Of a stretch of DNA of 64,000 nt, positions 55,516 to 63,999 are shown one piece after another. Position numbers and translations under genes: made by a program. Every line of letters starts with the position of its first letter. The stretch's first letter is position 1. The notes under the pieces are model-generated. The model saw nothing but the letters and a program-made list of their open reading frames with translations, did no database searches and had not been told where the DNA came from. The stretch comes from Kaistella jeonii. GTDB lineage: Bacteria > Bacteroidota > Bacteroidia > Flavobacteriales > Weeksellaceae. The DNA lies in contig NZ_JSYL01000002.1 of assembly GCF_000812865.1 (NCBI RefSeq), positions 434,001 to 498,000 of the forward strand. Reading direction: 5' to 3'.

Positions 55516-56073
55516 ATGTCGCAACATTCTACCATTCAAAAAGATTTCTACCGAGAAAGCGGACAATGGCTTTCACAAATTCAAATTTGGAAAAAATGCT
55601 TTAGTCCGAATTTGCATTTTATTTATCTTTTTAGAATTACCCAAAAACATCCTAAAAATACTTTTTTAGGGAAATTTTGGCGACTTATTTTACGGCATTA
55701 TCAGATTAAATACGGCTTTCAAATTTATCCCGAAACCCAAATTGGCGAAGGTTTGTATCTCGGACATTGGGGAGCTTTGGTCGTTAATCCGAAAACTAAA
55801 ATAGGTAAAAACTGCAATATCGCGCAGGGAGTTACGATTGCACAGGCAAATCGTGGACAAAATAAAGGTGTCCCAGAAATTGGAAATGAAGTTTGGATCG
55901 GACCGAATGCAGTGATCGTGGGAAATATAAAAATTGGCAATAATGTTTTGATCGCTCCGAACGCTTACGTTCATACTGATATACCTTCGAACGCTATTGT
56001 AATGGGAAATCCGGCAACTTTCTCCCTTAAAGAAAATGCGACTTCAGACTATATTAATAATAAAATTGATTAA
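55516..56073 (+). CDS. Serine O-acetyltransferase-like (CysE/WcaB-type) acetyltransferase
   Basis: 185 residues. The N-terminal half is helical; the C-terminal half has hexapeptide repeats (QIGEGLYLGHWGALVVNPKT, KIGKNCNIAQGVTI, EIGNEVWIGPNAVIVGNIKI, AIVMGNPA). The catalytic-type histidine is in LGHWG. It resembles colanic-acid acetyltransferases and truncated CysE, so an O-acetyl transfer to the glycan is more likely than cysteine synthesis. A GTG two codons upstream is possible, but ATG 55516 is preferred. Last gene of the polysaccharide locus. Confidence 0.82.
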   Translation: MSQHSTIQKDFYRESGQWLSQIQIWKKCFSPNLHFIYLFRITQKHPKNTFLGKFWRLILRHYQIKYGFQIYPETQIGEGLYLGHWGALVVNPKTKIGKNCNIAQGVTIAQANRGQNKGVPEIGNEVWIGPNAVIVGNIKIGNNVLIAPNAYVHTDIPSNAIVMGNPATFSLKENATSDYINNKID

Positions 56074-56165
56074 TTTTAAAAAATATTTTTTTTAATTTTA
56101 TCCCTTTATTTTCACCCCATTCCAATCAGTAATTTAATGGGAAATTTAATACGAAACCTCTTAAT

Positions 56166-56846
56166 ATGAAAAAATCTTACGACGCTATTTTTGAAAATAA
56201 CCGAAAATGGGTAGAATCACAAGTTGCGGAAGACCCAGAGTTTTTTAAAAATTTGTCGCTTACCCAAACTCCAGATTTTCTTTATATCGGTTGTTCAGAC
56301 AGCCGCGTTTCTGCAGAGGAAATGATGGGTATGAAACCTGGCGAACTTTTTGTGCACCGGAATATTGCGAATGTCGTGAATACTTTGGATATGAGTGCGA
56401 CTGCGGTGATTCAGTATGCTGTAGAACATCTTCAGGTGAAACATATTATTGTTTGCGGCCATTACGGTTGTGGTGGAATTAAAGCTGCGATGACGCCCGA
56501 AGATCTTGGTCTTTTAAATCCTTGGTTGCGAACCATTCGTGATGTTTATCGTTTGCATCAAGCTGAATTAGATACGATCGAGGATGAACAAAAACGCTAT
56601 GACCGATTGGTAGAACTGAATGTTCAGGAACAATGCATTAATGTGATAAAAATGGCTTGTGTTCAGGAAGAATATTTAATTGATGAATATCCGATCGTAC
56701 ACGGTTGGGTTTTCGATATGAAAACAGGAAAAATTATCGATCTCGATATCGACTTCGAAAAAATCTTAAAAGACATTCAGAAAATCTACAATTTGACCGA
56801 TTCTAACTGGGTAATGGGCAAAAAGAATAATAAAAATATGCTTTAA
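56166..56846 (+). CDS. can: Beta-class carbonic anhydrase
   Basis: Interconverts CO2 and bicarbonate in the cytoplasm. 226 residues. Zinc ligands Cys43, His99 and Cys102, and the Asp45-Arg47 pair, are seen in CSDSRV and GHYGCGGI; HRNIANVV is the usual active-site segment. ATG start. Monocistronic by spacing: 92 bases after the polysaccharide genes and convergent with pth 21 bases away. Confidence 0.96.
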   Translation: MKKSYDAIFENNRKWVESQVAEDPEFFKNLSLTQTPDFLYIGCSDSRVSAEEMMGMKPGELFVHRNIANVVNTLDMSATAVIQYAVEHLQVKHIIVCGHYGCGGIKAAMTPEDLGLLNPWLRTIRDVYRLHQAELDTIEDEQKRYDRLVELNVQEQCINVIKMACVQEEYLIDEYPIVHGWVFDMKTGKIIDLDIDFEKILKDIQKIYNLTDSNWVMGKKNNKNML

Positions 56847-56867
56847 TTTAAAAATAAAAAAGAAATT

Positions 56868-57431
56868 TTATTTACCATTAAAAGAAGTCATTGCATTTTG
56901 AATTCCCGCGAAAACAAATGACAGACAAGCTTTAGAAGACTTCTCGATTCTTTCGGGAAGTTTTTCTTTTTCTTCACCTTCCCATTTTCCGAGAACGTAA
57001 TCAACTTGTTTTCCTTCTGAAAATTCGGCAGAAATCCCAAATCTTAACCTTGGATAATTTTGGGTTTGCAATTGCTCCTGAATACTTTTCAAGCCATTGT
57101 GTCCTGCATCAGAACCTTTCATTTTCATTCGTAAAGTTCCGAATGGTAAAGACAGATCATCGGTAACGATCATCAAATTTTCCAATGGTATATTTTCTTT
57201 CTGCATCCAGAATTTCACCGCATTTCCAGAAAGATTCATGTAGGTATCAGGTTTCAAAATAAAAACTTTTCTGCCTTTGTATTTCCCTTCTGCTAAGAGT
57301 CCAAAATTGGAGGATTTAAAGGGCGCTTCAATGGTTTCGGCAATTTTCTCCGCAACTTTAAACCCGACATTATGCCGGGTTTCAGTATATTCTTCGCCTT
57401 TATTTCCCAGACCTACGATGAGGTATTTCAT
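56868..57431 (-). CDS. pth: Peptidyl-tRNA hydrolase
   Basis: Releases peptides from peptidyl-tRNA that drops off the ribosome. 187 residues, normal length. VGLGNKG (Asn10), the catalytic His20 in TRHNVGF, MNLSGNAV and GSDAGHNGLKSI are intact. It follows a lipoprotein gene by 9 bases and may be transcribed with it. Confidence 0.96.
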   Translation of the reverse strand: MKYLIVGLGNKGEEYTETRHNVGFKVAEKIAETIEAPFKSSNFGLLAEGKYKGRKVFILKPDTYMNLSGNAVKFWMQKENIPLENLMIVTDDLSLPFGTLRMKMKGSDAGHNGLKSIQEQLQTQNYPRLRFGISAEFSEGKQVDYVLGKWEGEEKEKLPERIEKSSKACLSFVFAGIQNAMTSFNGK

Positions 57432-57440
57432 ATCGAAATA

Positions 57441-58286
57441 TTATTGGTATTGATAAATGGTATATTCGTCATCCGCTCCACTCATTTTGATCGGATAATT
57501 TTCAGAATCATAGGTATAGCTATACTCCGTAACTTCGGTAACAACATCGAGAACCTGCGTCACTTTTATCATATTATTCGCAGATAAAAACGCAGCTCCT
57601 TGTGGTGCGATCCCGCTTAAATAAATAAAAAATTCCTTTGGCAAAAGTTGATAAGGATTTTTCTTCGTATCATATTGGAAACTAAACGTCTGCACTTCGG
57701 GATTCATTTGCAAATCACCGTTGGGTAAATAAAACCCACCTTTAATAGAGGCTTTTACCATATTTTCTCCACTGTATTCATAGTCTGTTTCAATATATAC
57801 TTTGCTTGGAATTGGCAAAGTAAATTCCTGAATAGAGACCGCTTTTTTTAGCTGTGTTCCCACATAAGTAAAATCTGTATTTACGGTATAAACTCCGGCG
57901 ACAGTTACATTAATTTTAGATAAATCAGCACCCGAATAAGTAAAAACAGCATCTTGACCAGAACCTGACAATTTGGAAATCTTGTTGTTAGAATTATAAG
58001 TAAAAAGAGTTGATTCCCCTGACTCATCAACATAGGAAACCAATTTATTACCCTCGTAATTGTAAGTGACTTCGCTGTCTTCAAATTGTCCGTTATCGTC
58101 TAAAGAGTGGGAAAGCATTTTCTTTAAAAGCCGACCAGTTGATGGTCCGCCGCCACTTCCACCACCATTTCCACCAGGTTGATTCACACCGATAAGGTAA
58201 TCACCATTGGTATCGCGATTGGGTTCGCAAGAAAATAAAATAACGATACTGAAGAAAAACGTTAATATACTTAGAACTTTATTCAT
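57441..58286 (-). CDS. Exported lipoprotein with RHS/YD-like repeats
   Basis: 281 residues. Lipoprotein signal with Cys20 (ILFSC), then a Gly/Pro/Asn-rich linker (about 33-50), then a beta-rich domain made of repeated short units such as YNYEGNKLVSY, FTYNSNNKISKL, and FTYSGADLSKI, like RHS/YD-type repeats found in many Bacteroidota lipoproteins. Function unknown. ATG start; located between mfd and pth on the minus strand. Confidence 0.78.
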   Translation of the reverse strand: MNKVLSILTFFFSIVILFSCEPNRDTNGDYLIGVNQPGGNGGGSGGGPSTGRLLKKMLSHSLDDNGQFEDSEVTYNYEGNKLVSYVDESGESTLFTYNSNNKISKLSGSGQDAVFTYSGADLSKINVTVAGVYTVNTDFTYVGTQLKKAVSIQEFTLPIPSKVYIETDYEYSGENMVKASIKGGFYLPNGDLQMNPEVQTFSFQYDTKKNPYQLLPKEFFIYLSGIAPQGAAFLSANNMIKVTQVLDVVTEVTEYSYTYDSENYPIKMSGADDEYTIYQYQ

Positions 58287-58340
58287 CTTTAAATTAATTT
58301 TAGCAAAAGTAGTCTTTTTTTAGAAATTTCGAAAAAGGAT

Positions 58341-61300
58341 CTATTTCCCCAGAATCCTTTCCAAAACTGCATTCACCTCATCTACATTCTGCACATTTTC
58401 TTTTCTCATCATCAATTGGTTTCCTTCTTTACTGCTTTTCTCCTTTAAAGTTGCTTCTTTCGGATTACGATTCAAATAAGAAATAATGTTTCTGAACTTA
58501 TCGCTCTGATAAAATTTATCCTGCGGATTTGAAGGAAAATAACCTAAGAAAACTCCGTTCTTCACTACGATCTTATCAAAACCAATTTCGGCAGCGATCC
58601 ATTTTAGTTCAACGGATTTTAAAAGGTTAATCGCTTCTGAAGGTAAATCTCCGAATCGGTCGACCAATTCACTTTCTAATTTTTGAAGTTCTTCTTTGCT
58701 TTGGATTTCTGCTAATTTTTGATACAATGACAACCGTTCTTCAATACTCTGAACATAAAAATCGGGCAGCATCAATTCCAGATCGGTATCAATATTTACT
58801 TCTTTTACTGATTTAAAGAGTTTTTTACGGTCTTCTTCATTGTCAAATAAGTCTTCAAATTCCTCATCATTCTGTAATTCTTCTAAAGCTTCCTGCATGA
58901 TTTTCTGGTAAGTCTCAAATCCCATTTCATTGATGAAACCACTTTGTTCACCACCTAATAAATCTCCTGCTCCACGAATTTCTAAATCCTTCATTGCAAT
59001 CTGAAAACCGCTTCCCAAATCTGAAAACTGCTCAATGGCTTCGAGTCTTTTTCTCGCCAAAGAGGACATCATATCAAAAGGTGGCGTGATCATAAAACAA
59101 AAAGCTTTTCTATTACTTCGACCAACTCTTCCGCGCATTTGATGCAGATCTGCCATTCCAAACCGTTGCGCATCATTGATGAAAATGGTATTCGCATTCG
59201 GTACATCTACTCCACTTTCAATAATGGTAGTCGAAACCAGAACATCATATTTTCCTTCCATAAAATCCAGGACATTTTTTTCCAGCTGTTTTCCTTCCAT
59301 TTGTCCGTGACCTGTGATGATCTTCGCATCAGGAACCAACCTTTGAATCAATCCTGCGATATCTTTCAGATTTTCGATTCTGTTATTAATGAAATAAACT
59401 TGTCCGTCGCGCTGAATTTCATAGGAAATCGCATCTCTAATAATTTCTTCACTGAAGCCAACAATATTTGTTTCTACGGGCTGTCTATTTGGCGGCGGCG
59501 TTTTAATGACCGATAAATCTCGTGCAGCCATTAAAGAAAACTGCAAAGTCCTCGGAATCGGAGTTGCCGTTAAAGTCAACGTATCAATATTATTTTTCAA
59601 AGTCTTCAACTTGTCTTTTACCGAAACACCGAATTTGTGTTCCTCATCGATAATTAATAGACCAAGATCTTTAAATTTTACTGAACTTCCTACCAGTTGA
59701 TGCGTTCCTATCACAATATCTATTTTTCCAGATTTCAAACCTTCCAAAGTTTCTGCTTTCTGTTTCGCGGACCGGAATCTGTTCATATAAGAAATGGTCA
59801 CCGGAAAATCTTTAAGCCTTTCTGTAAAACTTCGGTAATGCTGGAACGCCAGAATCGTTGTTGGAACTAAGATCGCAACTTGTTTTCCATCAGTTGCTGC
59901 TTTAAAGGCGGCCCGAATTGCAATTTCTGTTTTTCCAAATCCTACATCACCGCAAATTAAACGATCCATCACGTTATCGTTTTCCATATCATTTTTCACA
60001 TCAAGCGTGGCTTTTTCCTGATCCGGTGTATCTTCATAAATAAAGCTCGCTTCAAGTTCATTCTGCAAATAAGAATCTGGTGCAAATGCAAAGCCTTTCG
60101 CAGTCTTCCTTTCTGCGTAAAGTCTAATGAGGTCAAAAGCGATCTGTTTTACTTTCGCTTTTGTTTTCTGTTTTAAAGATTTCCACGCGGGAGAACCGAG
60201 TTTGGATAAAACGATCTCTCTTCCGTCCGGACCGTTGTATTTCGAAATTTTATGTAAGGAATGAATACTTACATAGAGTAAATCCCCATTTTTATAAGTG
60301 AGTTTGAAACATTCCTGAACTTTTCCATTATTATTCACTTTCACCAAGCCCATAAACTTTCCGATTCCATGATCGATGTGTGTGATATAATCGCCGACTT
60401 TCATCTGCATCAGATCTTTCAGCGTGATCTGCTCCGATTTTGCAAAAGCATTTTTAGCTTTGAATCTTTGGTAACGGTCAAAAATCTGATGATCCGTATA
60501 AACCGAAATTTTATGATCAAAATCGACAAACCCTTCATGAAGTTCAGAATTAAAGGATTTAAAAGCAATTTTTGATTTTCTATCAATAGAATCTTCCTCT
60601 AAAAAATTATCATTTTTAGTTGAGGATAAATCTTCGAAAATACTTTCGAGTCTTTCTTTCTGTTTTTCCGTGGAAAAGGAAATCCAAAGGTCGAAATTGT
60701 CTTTTTGCTTTTCCTGCAAATCTTCTATCAGCAATTCGAAATTCTTGTGAAATGTGGGTTGCGGTGTTTGAGAAAGTTGTATTTCAACTGAGGAAATCTC
60801 TTTTAATTTGAGTGCATCTAAAGTAAAATCAATACTCTTAAATTTCTGAAAATCGATCATTAAACCCTCAAAAGACAGAAATAAATCTTCTGGCGATTGA
60901 TGTTTGATGTCTTTATTTAAGGTCTCAAATTTCTCTTCTCCTTTTTCGTAAAAATCTTTAATTTTCTTTACGCCCAGAAAAGCATTTTTTGAAACAACAA
61001 AACTTTCTTTTGGTAACAATTCCAAGAGTGAAACTTTCTTTCCGGAAACTGCATAATTCATATTAGAAACCAATTGAAAACCATTTACATTTCCGTTGGT
61101 TAACTGGGTTTCTATATTAAAGGTTTTGATGCTTTCAATTTCATTTCCAAAAAAAGTTATTCGATAAGGCTGTTCATTCGAATAGGAGAAAACATCCATA
61201 ATTCCGCCACGCACCGAAAACTCTCCAGGTTCTGAAACAAAATCGGTCAGATTAAAATTGAACTGATGCAAAAGTTCTTCGGTAAAATCAAAATCTAAAC

Positions 61301-61757
61301 TTTCGCCTGTTTTGATCTGATGAGAAATGGCTTTGAAATCTTCCTTCTTCAAAACCTTTTCCGACAAAGCGGAAAAACTCGCCACAATCACTTTTGGTTT
61401 TGCGCTGGAATTCAGCTTATTTAAAACTTCCGTTCTTAAAACCAGATTAGCATTTTGCGTTTTTTCAATTTGATAAGGTTCAACATGCGTTGCAGGGAAA
61501 TAAAGAACGTTTTCTTTGCCCAAAAGATCTTCCATTTCGGCCGTGACGTAAAGCGCTTCTTCGCGATCTTCAATTAAAAAGAGGATGGTCTTTTTATAAG
61601 TCAAAAAAAGTTCTGCGGTAAAAACTGAAGGCGACGAACCGGCAAAACCTTTCACAGAAAGATGTTGATGATTTTCTAAATTTTTGAAAATTTCTCCTCC
61701 AAATTCGTTTTTCAGTAAATCCGGCAGAAAAGTTTCGTGGATAGGTTTTAATTGCAT
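58341..61757 (-). CDS. mfd: Transcription-repair coupling factor Mfd
   Basis: Removes RNA polymerase stalled at DNA damage and recruits UvrA. 1138 residues, normal. The order is UvrB-homology region (about 1-330), the polymerase-interaction domain (about 448-510, VGDYITHIDHGIG), the translocase with Walker A GDVGFGKTE (603-611) and DEEH (704-707), and a TRCF C-terminal domain. All motifs intact. A -7 box and a 9 bp hairpin lie in the upstream leader. Confidence 0.97.
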   Translation of the reverse strand: MQLKPIHETFLPDLLKNEFGGEIFKNLENHQHLSVKGFAGSSPSVFTAELFLTYKKTILFLIEDREEALYVTAEMEDLLGKENVLYFPATHVEPYQIEKTQNANLVLRTEVLNKLNSSAKPKVIVASFSALSEKVLKKEDFKAISHQIKTGESLDFDFTEELLHQFNFNLTDFVSEPGEFSVRGGIMDVFSYSNEQPYRITFFGNEIESIKTFNIETQLTNGNVNGFQLVSNMNYAVSGKKVSLLELLPKESFVVSKNAFLGVKKIKDFYEKGEEKFETLNKDIKHQSPEDLFLSFEGLMIDFQKFKSIDFTLDALKLKEISSVEIQLSQTPQPTFHKNFELLIEDLQEKQKDNFDLWISFSTEKQKERLESIFEDLSSTKNDNFLEEDSIDRKSKIAFKSFNSELHEGFVDFDHKISVYTDHQIFDRYQRFKAKNAFAKSEQITLKDLMQMKVGDYITHIDHGIGKFMGLVKVNNNGKVQECFKLTYKNGDLLYVSIHSLHKISKYNGPDGREIVLSKLGSPAWKSLKQKTKAKVKQIAFDLIRLYAERKTAKGFAFAPDSYLQNELEASFIYEDTPDQEKATLDVKNDMENDNVMDRLICGDVGFGKTEIAIRAAFKAATDGKQVAILVPTTILAFQHYRSFTERLKDFPVTISYMNRFRSAKQKAETLEGLKSGKIDIVIGTHQLVGSSVKFKDLGLLIIDEEHKFGVSVKDKLKTLKNNIDTLTLTATPIPRTLQFSLMAARDLSVIKTPPPNRQPVETNIVGFSEEIIRDAISYEIQRDGQVYFINNRIENLKDIAGLIQRLVPDAKIITGHGQMEGKQLEKNVLDFMEGKYDVLVSTTIIESGVDVPNANTIFINDAQRFGMADLHQMRGRVGRSNRKAFCFMITPPFDMMSSLARKRLEAIEQFSDLGSGFQIAMKDLEIRGAGDLLGGEQSGFINEMGFETYQKIMQEALEELQNDEEFEDLFDNEEDRKKLFKSVKEVNIDTDLELMLPDFYVQSIEERLSLYQKLAEIQSKEELQKLESELVDRFGDLPSEAINLLKSVELKWIAAEIGFDKIVVKNGVFLGYFPSNPQDKFYQSDKFRNIISYLNRNPKEATLKEKSSKEGNQLMMRKENVQNVDEVNAVLERILGK

Positions 61758-61801
61758 TCTATAAAGAGAGTTAAAATCGATTTCAATAAAAACGACAAAA
61801 G

Positions 61802-61826
61802 CGATTTCGGGACTATTCCGAAATCG
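61802..61826 (-). promoter_or_regulatory. Perfect inverted repeat in the mfd leader
   Basis: CGATTTCGG (61802-61810) and CCGAAATCG (61818-61826) form a perfect 9 bp stem with a 7-base loop, between the mfd -7 box and its start codon. It has no T run, so it is not a simple terminator. A protein operator or an RNA structure are both possible. Confidence 0.45.
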
Positions 61827-61836
61827 TTTGAAAGTA

Positions 61837-61844
61837 CAAATTTA
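61837..61844 (-). promoter_or_regulatory. Candidate -7 promoter box of mfd
   Basis: Minus-strand TAAATTTG matches TAnnTTTG fully, about 80 bases before the mfd start codon. No exact -33 TTTG. The rest of the divergent gap up to the lipoprotein gene (61845-62020) shows nothing definite. Confidence 0.45.
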
Positions 61845-62020
61845 ATGATTTATTTTTGAGTAGTATTCAGAAGTAAAAGCAATAAAAATAGCAGAAAAGC
61901 CCTATGCAAAGCCCTTATAAAAGTTCTTAAATTCTGCTAATTACTCCTAAAACACTATAAAGTCTCGATTTGATGGCATAACGTTTGGAATAGGACCACC
62001 TAATTAAAAATAAAAATATT

Positions 62021-62437
62021 ATGAAATTACAGAATTTAAAAAATAGCAAAAAGTCAACATTGAAATTTTTAGGACTGTTTATCTTGCTTTTCTCATTCAT
62101 CTCTTTAACCTCATGTCGAAATGATGATGACCCGGCAGACAACGATTTCTTCGCAGGAACTTACAATGGAAGCATTTCCTATAACGATGGTTCAACAACC
62201 ATTTCAAAAGATAACGGAAGTGTCTTTGTAACTAAAATTGCAAGTGGAACAAAATATAATTTCAGATTCTCGGATGGAATTCCAGATTTGAACGGCGTTG
62301 AATTTAAAAAAGAAGGCGATCACATTTTAGTGAGTGTAGGATCAACGGCAACTTCTTATATTAGAATCGACAGCAATGATTTGAAAATTCTTTATGTTGC
62401 TGATGGTAAAACATGGACGGCAAACGGTAAGAGATAA
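62021..62437 (+). CDS. Small exported lipoprotein
   Basis: 138 residues. A lysine-rich N-region (K-rich 1-15), hydrophobic core and lipobox ending at Cys32 (SLTSC), then RNDDDP acidic residues compatible with surface display. The mature part is a small beta-rich domain (FAGTYNGSISYNDGS and on). No family recognised. Transcribed alone, closed by a terminator. Confidence 0.7.
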   Translation: MKLQNLKNSKKSTLKFLGLFILLFSFISLTSCRNDDDPADNDFFAGTYNGSISYNDGSTTISKDNGSVFVTKIASGTKYNFRFSDGIPDLNGVEFKKEGDHILVSVGSTATSYIRIDSNDLKILYVADGKTWTANGKR

Positions 62438-62457
62438 TTTACACGTGCGATCAATCT

Positions 62458-62493
62458 AAAGCTGTTTCATTAAATTGAAGCAGCTTTTTTTTA
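62458..62493 (+). terminator. Intrinsic terminator of the small lipoprotein gene
   Basis: 12 bp stem (62458-62469 with 62476-62487, one G-T wobble), 6-base loop and a run of T residues. Confidence 0.82.
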
Positions 62494-62543
62494 TTAAAAA
62501 AGAGAGGAAAGCGACTTGAAAATTCTTCAAAAATTGAACTTCA

Positions 62544-62580
62544 TTAACCAAAATTATGAAACGTGTTAAAGTTTGGTTAA
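62544..62580. repeat. Inverted repeat TTAACCAAA / TTTGGTTAA
   Basis: TTAACCAAA (62544-62552) and TTTGGTTAA (62572-62580) are perfect inverted copies, 19 bases apart, about 90 bases before the next start codon. No T run. Could be an operator; could be chance in AT-rich DNA. Confidence 0.35.
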
Positions 62581-62670
62581 AGTTATCTTCTAAAAATTAT
62601 CGAGAATGTTATTTGTATAATTTTACTTTGTTAAAAAACAACACAATATTAATTTAACCCTTTTTAAAAA

Positions 62671-62955
62671 ATGAAAAAATTATTCACCGTATTGTCTTTG
62701 GCTCTAGGATTAGGATTAGCAAGTGCACAGCAAACTGCACCGAAAAAATCAACAACTCCACCTCCACCACCGCCAAAAGAAGCGAGAATGCAGAGTGCGA
62801 AGCAAACCGCTTCGAAAGATAAAATGGCAGCAAAACCCGCAACCACTAATTCCGCCGTTAAAATGAAAAAAGACGGAACACCCGACAAACGATACAAAGC
62901 CAACGAACATCTGAAAAAAGATGGTACTCCGGATAAAAGATACAAAACAAAATAA
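62671..62955 (+). CDS. Small basic exported protein with PBCV-type basic adaptor repeats
   Basis: 94 residues. A signal peptide (about 1-20, ending ASAQQ) is followed by a polyproline run (PPPPPP) and a strongly basic tail. The tail contains two near-identical copies of KKDGTPDKRYK (about 66-76 and 82-92). That motif is the core of the PBCV-specific basic adaptor domain, first named in chlorella viruses and seen in short Bacteroidota proteins. Function unknown. ATG start. A terminator follows. Confidence 0.72.
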   Translation: MKKLFTVLSLALGLGLASAQQTAPKKSTTPPPPPPKEARMQSAKQTASKDKMAAKPATTNSAVKMKKDGTPDKRYKANEHLKKDGTPDKRYKTK

Positions 62956-62975
62956 TTTTGTAATTTCTAATTTAG

Positions 62976-63007
62976 AAAGCCTTGAGAATTTATTCCAGGG
63001 CTTTTTT
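62976..63007 (+). terminator. Intrinsic terminator of the basic protein gene
   Basis: 9 bp core stem (62976-62984 with 62996-63004, one G-T wobble) and a T run to 63007. It lies 20 bases after the stop codon and 22 bases before the next lipoprotein start. Confidence 0.75.
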
Positions 63008-63028
63008 GTTACCTTTAAAAAAAAATTA

Positions 63029-63388
63029 ATGAGACTTCTCTCTACCCTATTTATTTTTGCTGTGATTCTGGGTTGTCAATCGGAAACCCGGGAAAATCCC
63101 CGCGCCTACGTGGAAGGTAAGATCACAGAAACCAAATTAGAATTTGCAAAAATCAAAGTGCTCATAAAAAGCGATAATGCGATCGTGGCCGAAACAATTC
63201 CTAACGGTTCGGGAGATTTCACATTATCGGGTCCGCTTCTTTCTGATTCTTTTTCTTTGGTTTTTAATGCAAAAATAAAATCTTTTAAAGCGTCAAAATC
63301 TGGATCGTCGATCTCGACTGATTCCCTGCAAATACTCATTCCTGCAGGAACAAACTATATTACTTTTAACGAAATAAAACTAAAGTAA
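63029..63388 (+). CDS. Small exported lipoprotein
   Basis: 119 residues from the ATG at 63029. Lipobox ends at Cys16 (AVILGC). The mature part looks like a small beta-sandwich, with YVEGKITETKLEFAKIKVLI and GSGDFTLSGPL strands, similar to carboxypeptidase-regulatory-like or transthyretin-like extensions. An earlier start at 62921 would run through the terminator and is rejected. The stop overlaps the next start by one base (TAATG). Confidence 0.68.
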   Translation: MRLLSTLFIFAVILGCQSETRENPRAYVEGKITETKLEFAKIKVLIKSDNAIVAETIPNGSGDFTLSGPLLSDSFSLVFNAKIKSFKASKSGSSISTDSLQILIPAGTNYITFNEIKLK

Positions 63389-63999
63389 TGAGAATCCTGA
63401 TCCTCTTTTTTTTCTGTTGCAGCACTTTAATTTTTAGTCAGAAAAAGAAAAAAATACTCGATGTAGTTTCTAATATCGAAACAAAAGTTACCATCCTAAA
63501 ACCAATTGGCAATAATTCGCTCGCCAAAGATGTACAGCCGTTTTACGGATTTGGATTTAGCGGAAATTTGATGACTCCAATCAATTTTGGGATCGGCGTA
63601 GATTACAGTATGCTTTTCTCCAATGTAATTTACGACCGCAAAAATGTTTATGGGAACATCGCATCGCCGACTTTGACCATTATCGATGTTTTTATCACGC
63701 ACCGTGATAATATTTCTGAAGAATTTTTGGTCGAAGAAATGGCGGGTTTCAGCTATTATAATCATTCCAGCACCTATTTAGATTTTAACAATGAAAAATT
63801 AAAAAATAATGGAATTGGTTTTAATTTAGGTGGAAAAGTCATCTATATTTTAGATCCGGAAGGTTATCAAGCTGTTTTTTTGACCGGAAGATTAAATTAT
63901 TATTCCACCAATGTTTATAATGAAAACGCGGAAATTCAAAAATATTATAACCATTCTGTCTTTCTGAGTTTAAGTTTTGGTTATCGCTTCAACTTTTAA
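63388..63999 (+). CDS. Putative outer-membrane beta-barrel protein
   Basis: 203 residues, complete at its stop codon at 63997-63999. Signal peptide (about 1-18, MRILILFFFCCSTLIFSQ). The mature part has alternating strands (FYGFGFSGNLM, NFGIGVDYSMLF, GIGFNLGGKVIYIL) and ends LSLSFGYRFNF, with a terminal aromatic typical of outer-membrane barrels. No family is recognised. Translationally coupled to the lipoprotein gene just upstream, so the two probably act together. Confidence 0.62.
   Translation: MRILILFFFCCSTLIFSQKKKKILDVVSNIETKVTILKPIGNNSLAKDVQPFYGFGFSGNLMTPINFGIGVDYSMLFSNVIYDRKNVYGNIASPTLTIIDVFITHRDNISEEFLVEEMAGFSYYNHSSTYLDFNNEKLKNNGIGFNLGGKVIYILDPEGYQAVFLTGRLNYYSTNVYNENAEIQKYYNHSVFLSLSFGYRFNF

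Noticed and set aside
62664..62945. Minus-strand open frame opposite the basic repeat protein
   Set aside because: It is a shadow of the repeat-rich coding sequence; the plus-strand frame has a signal peptide and a terminator.
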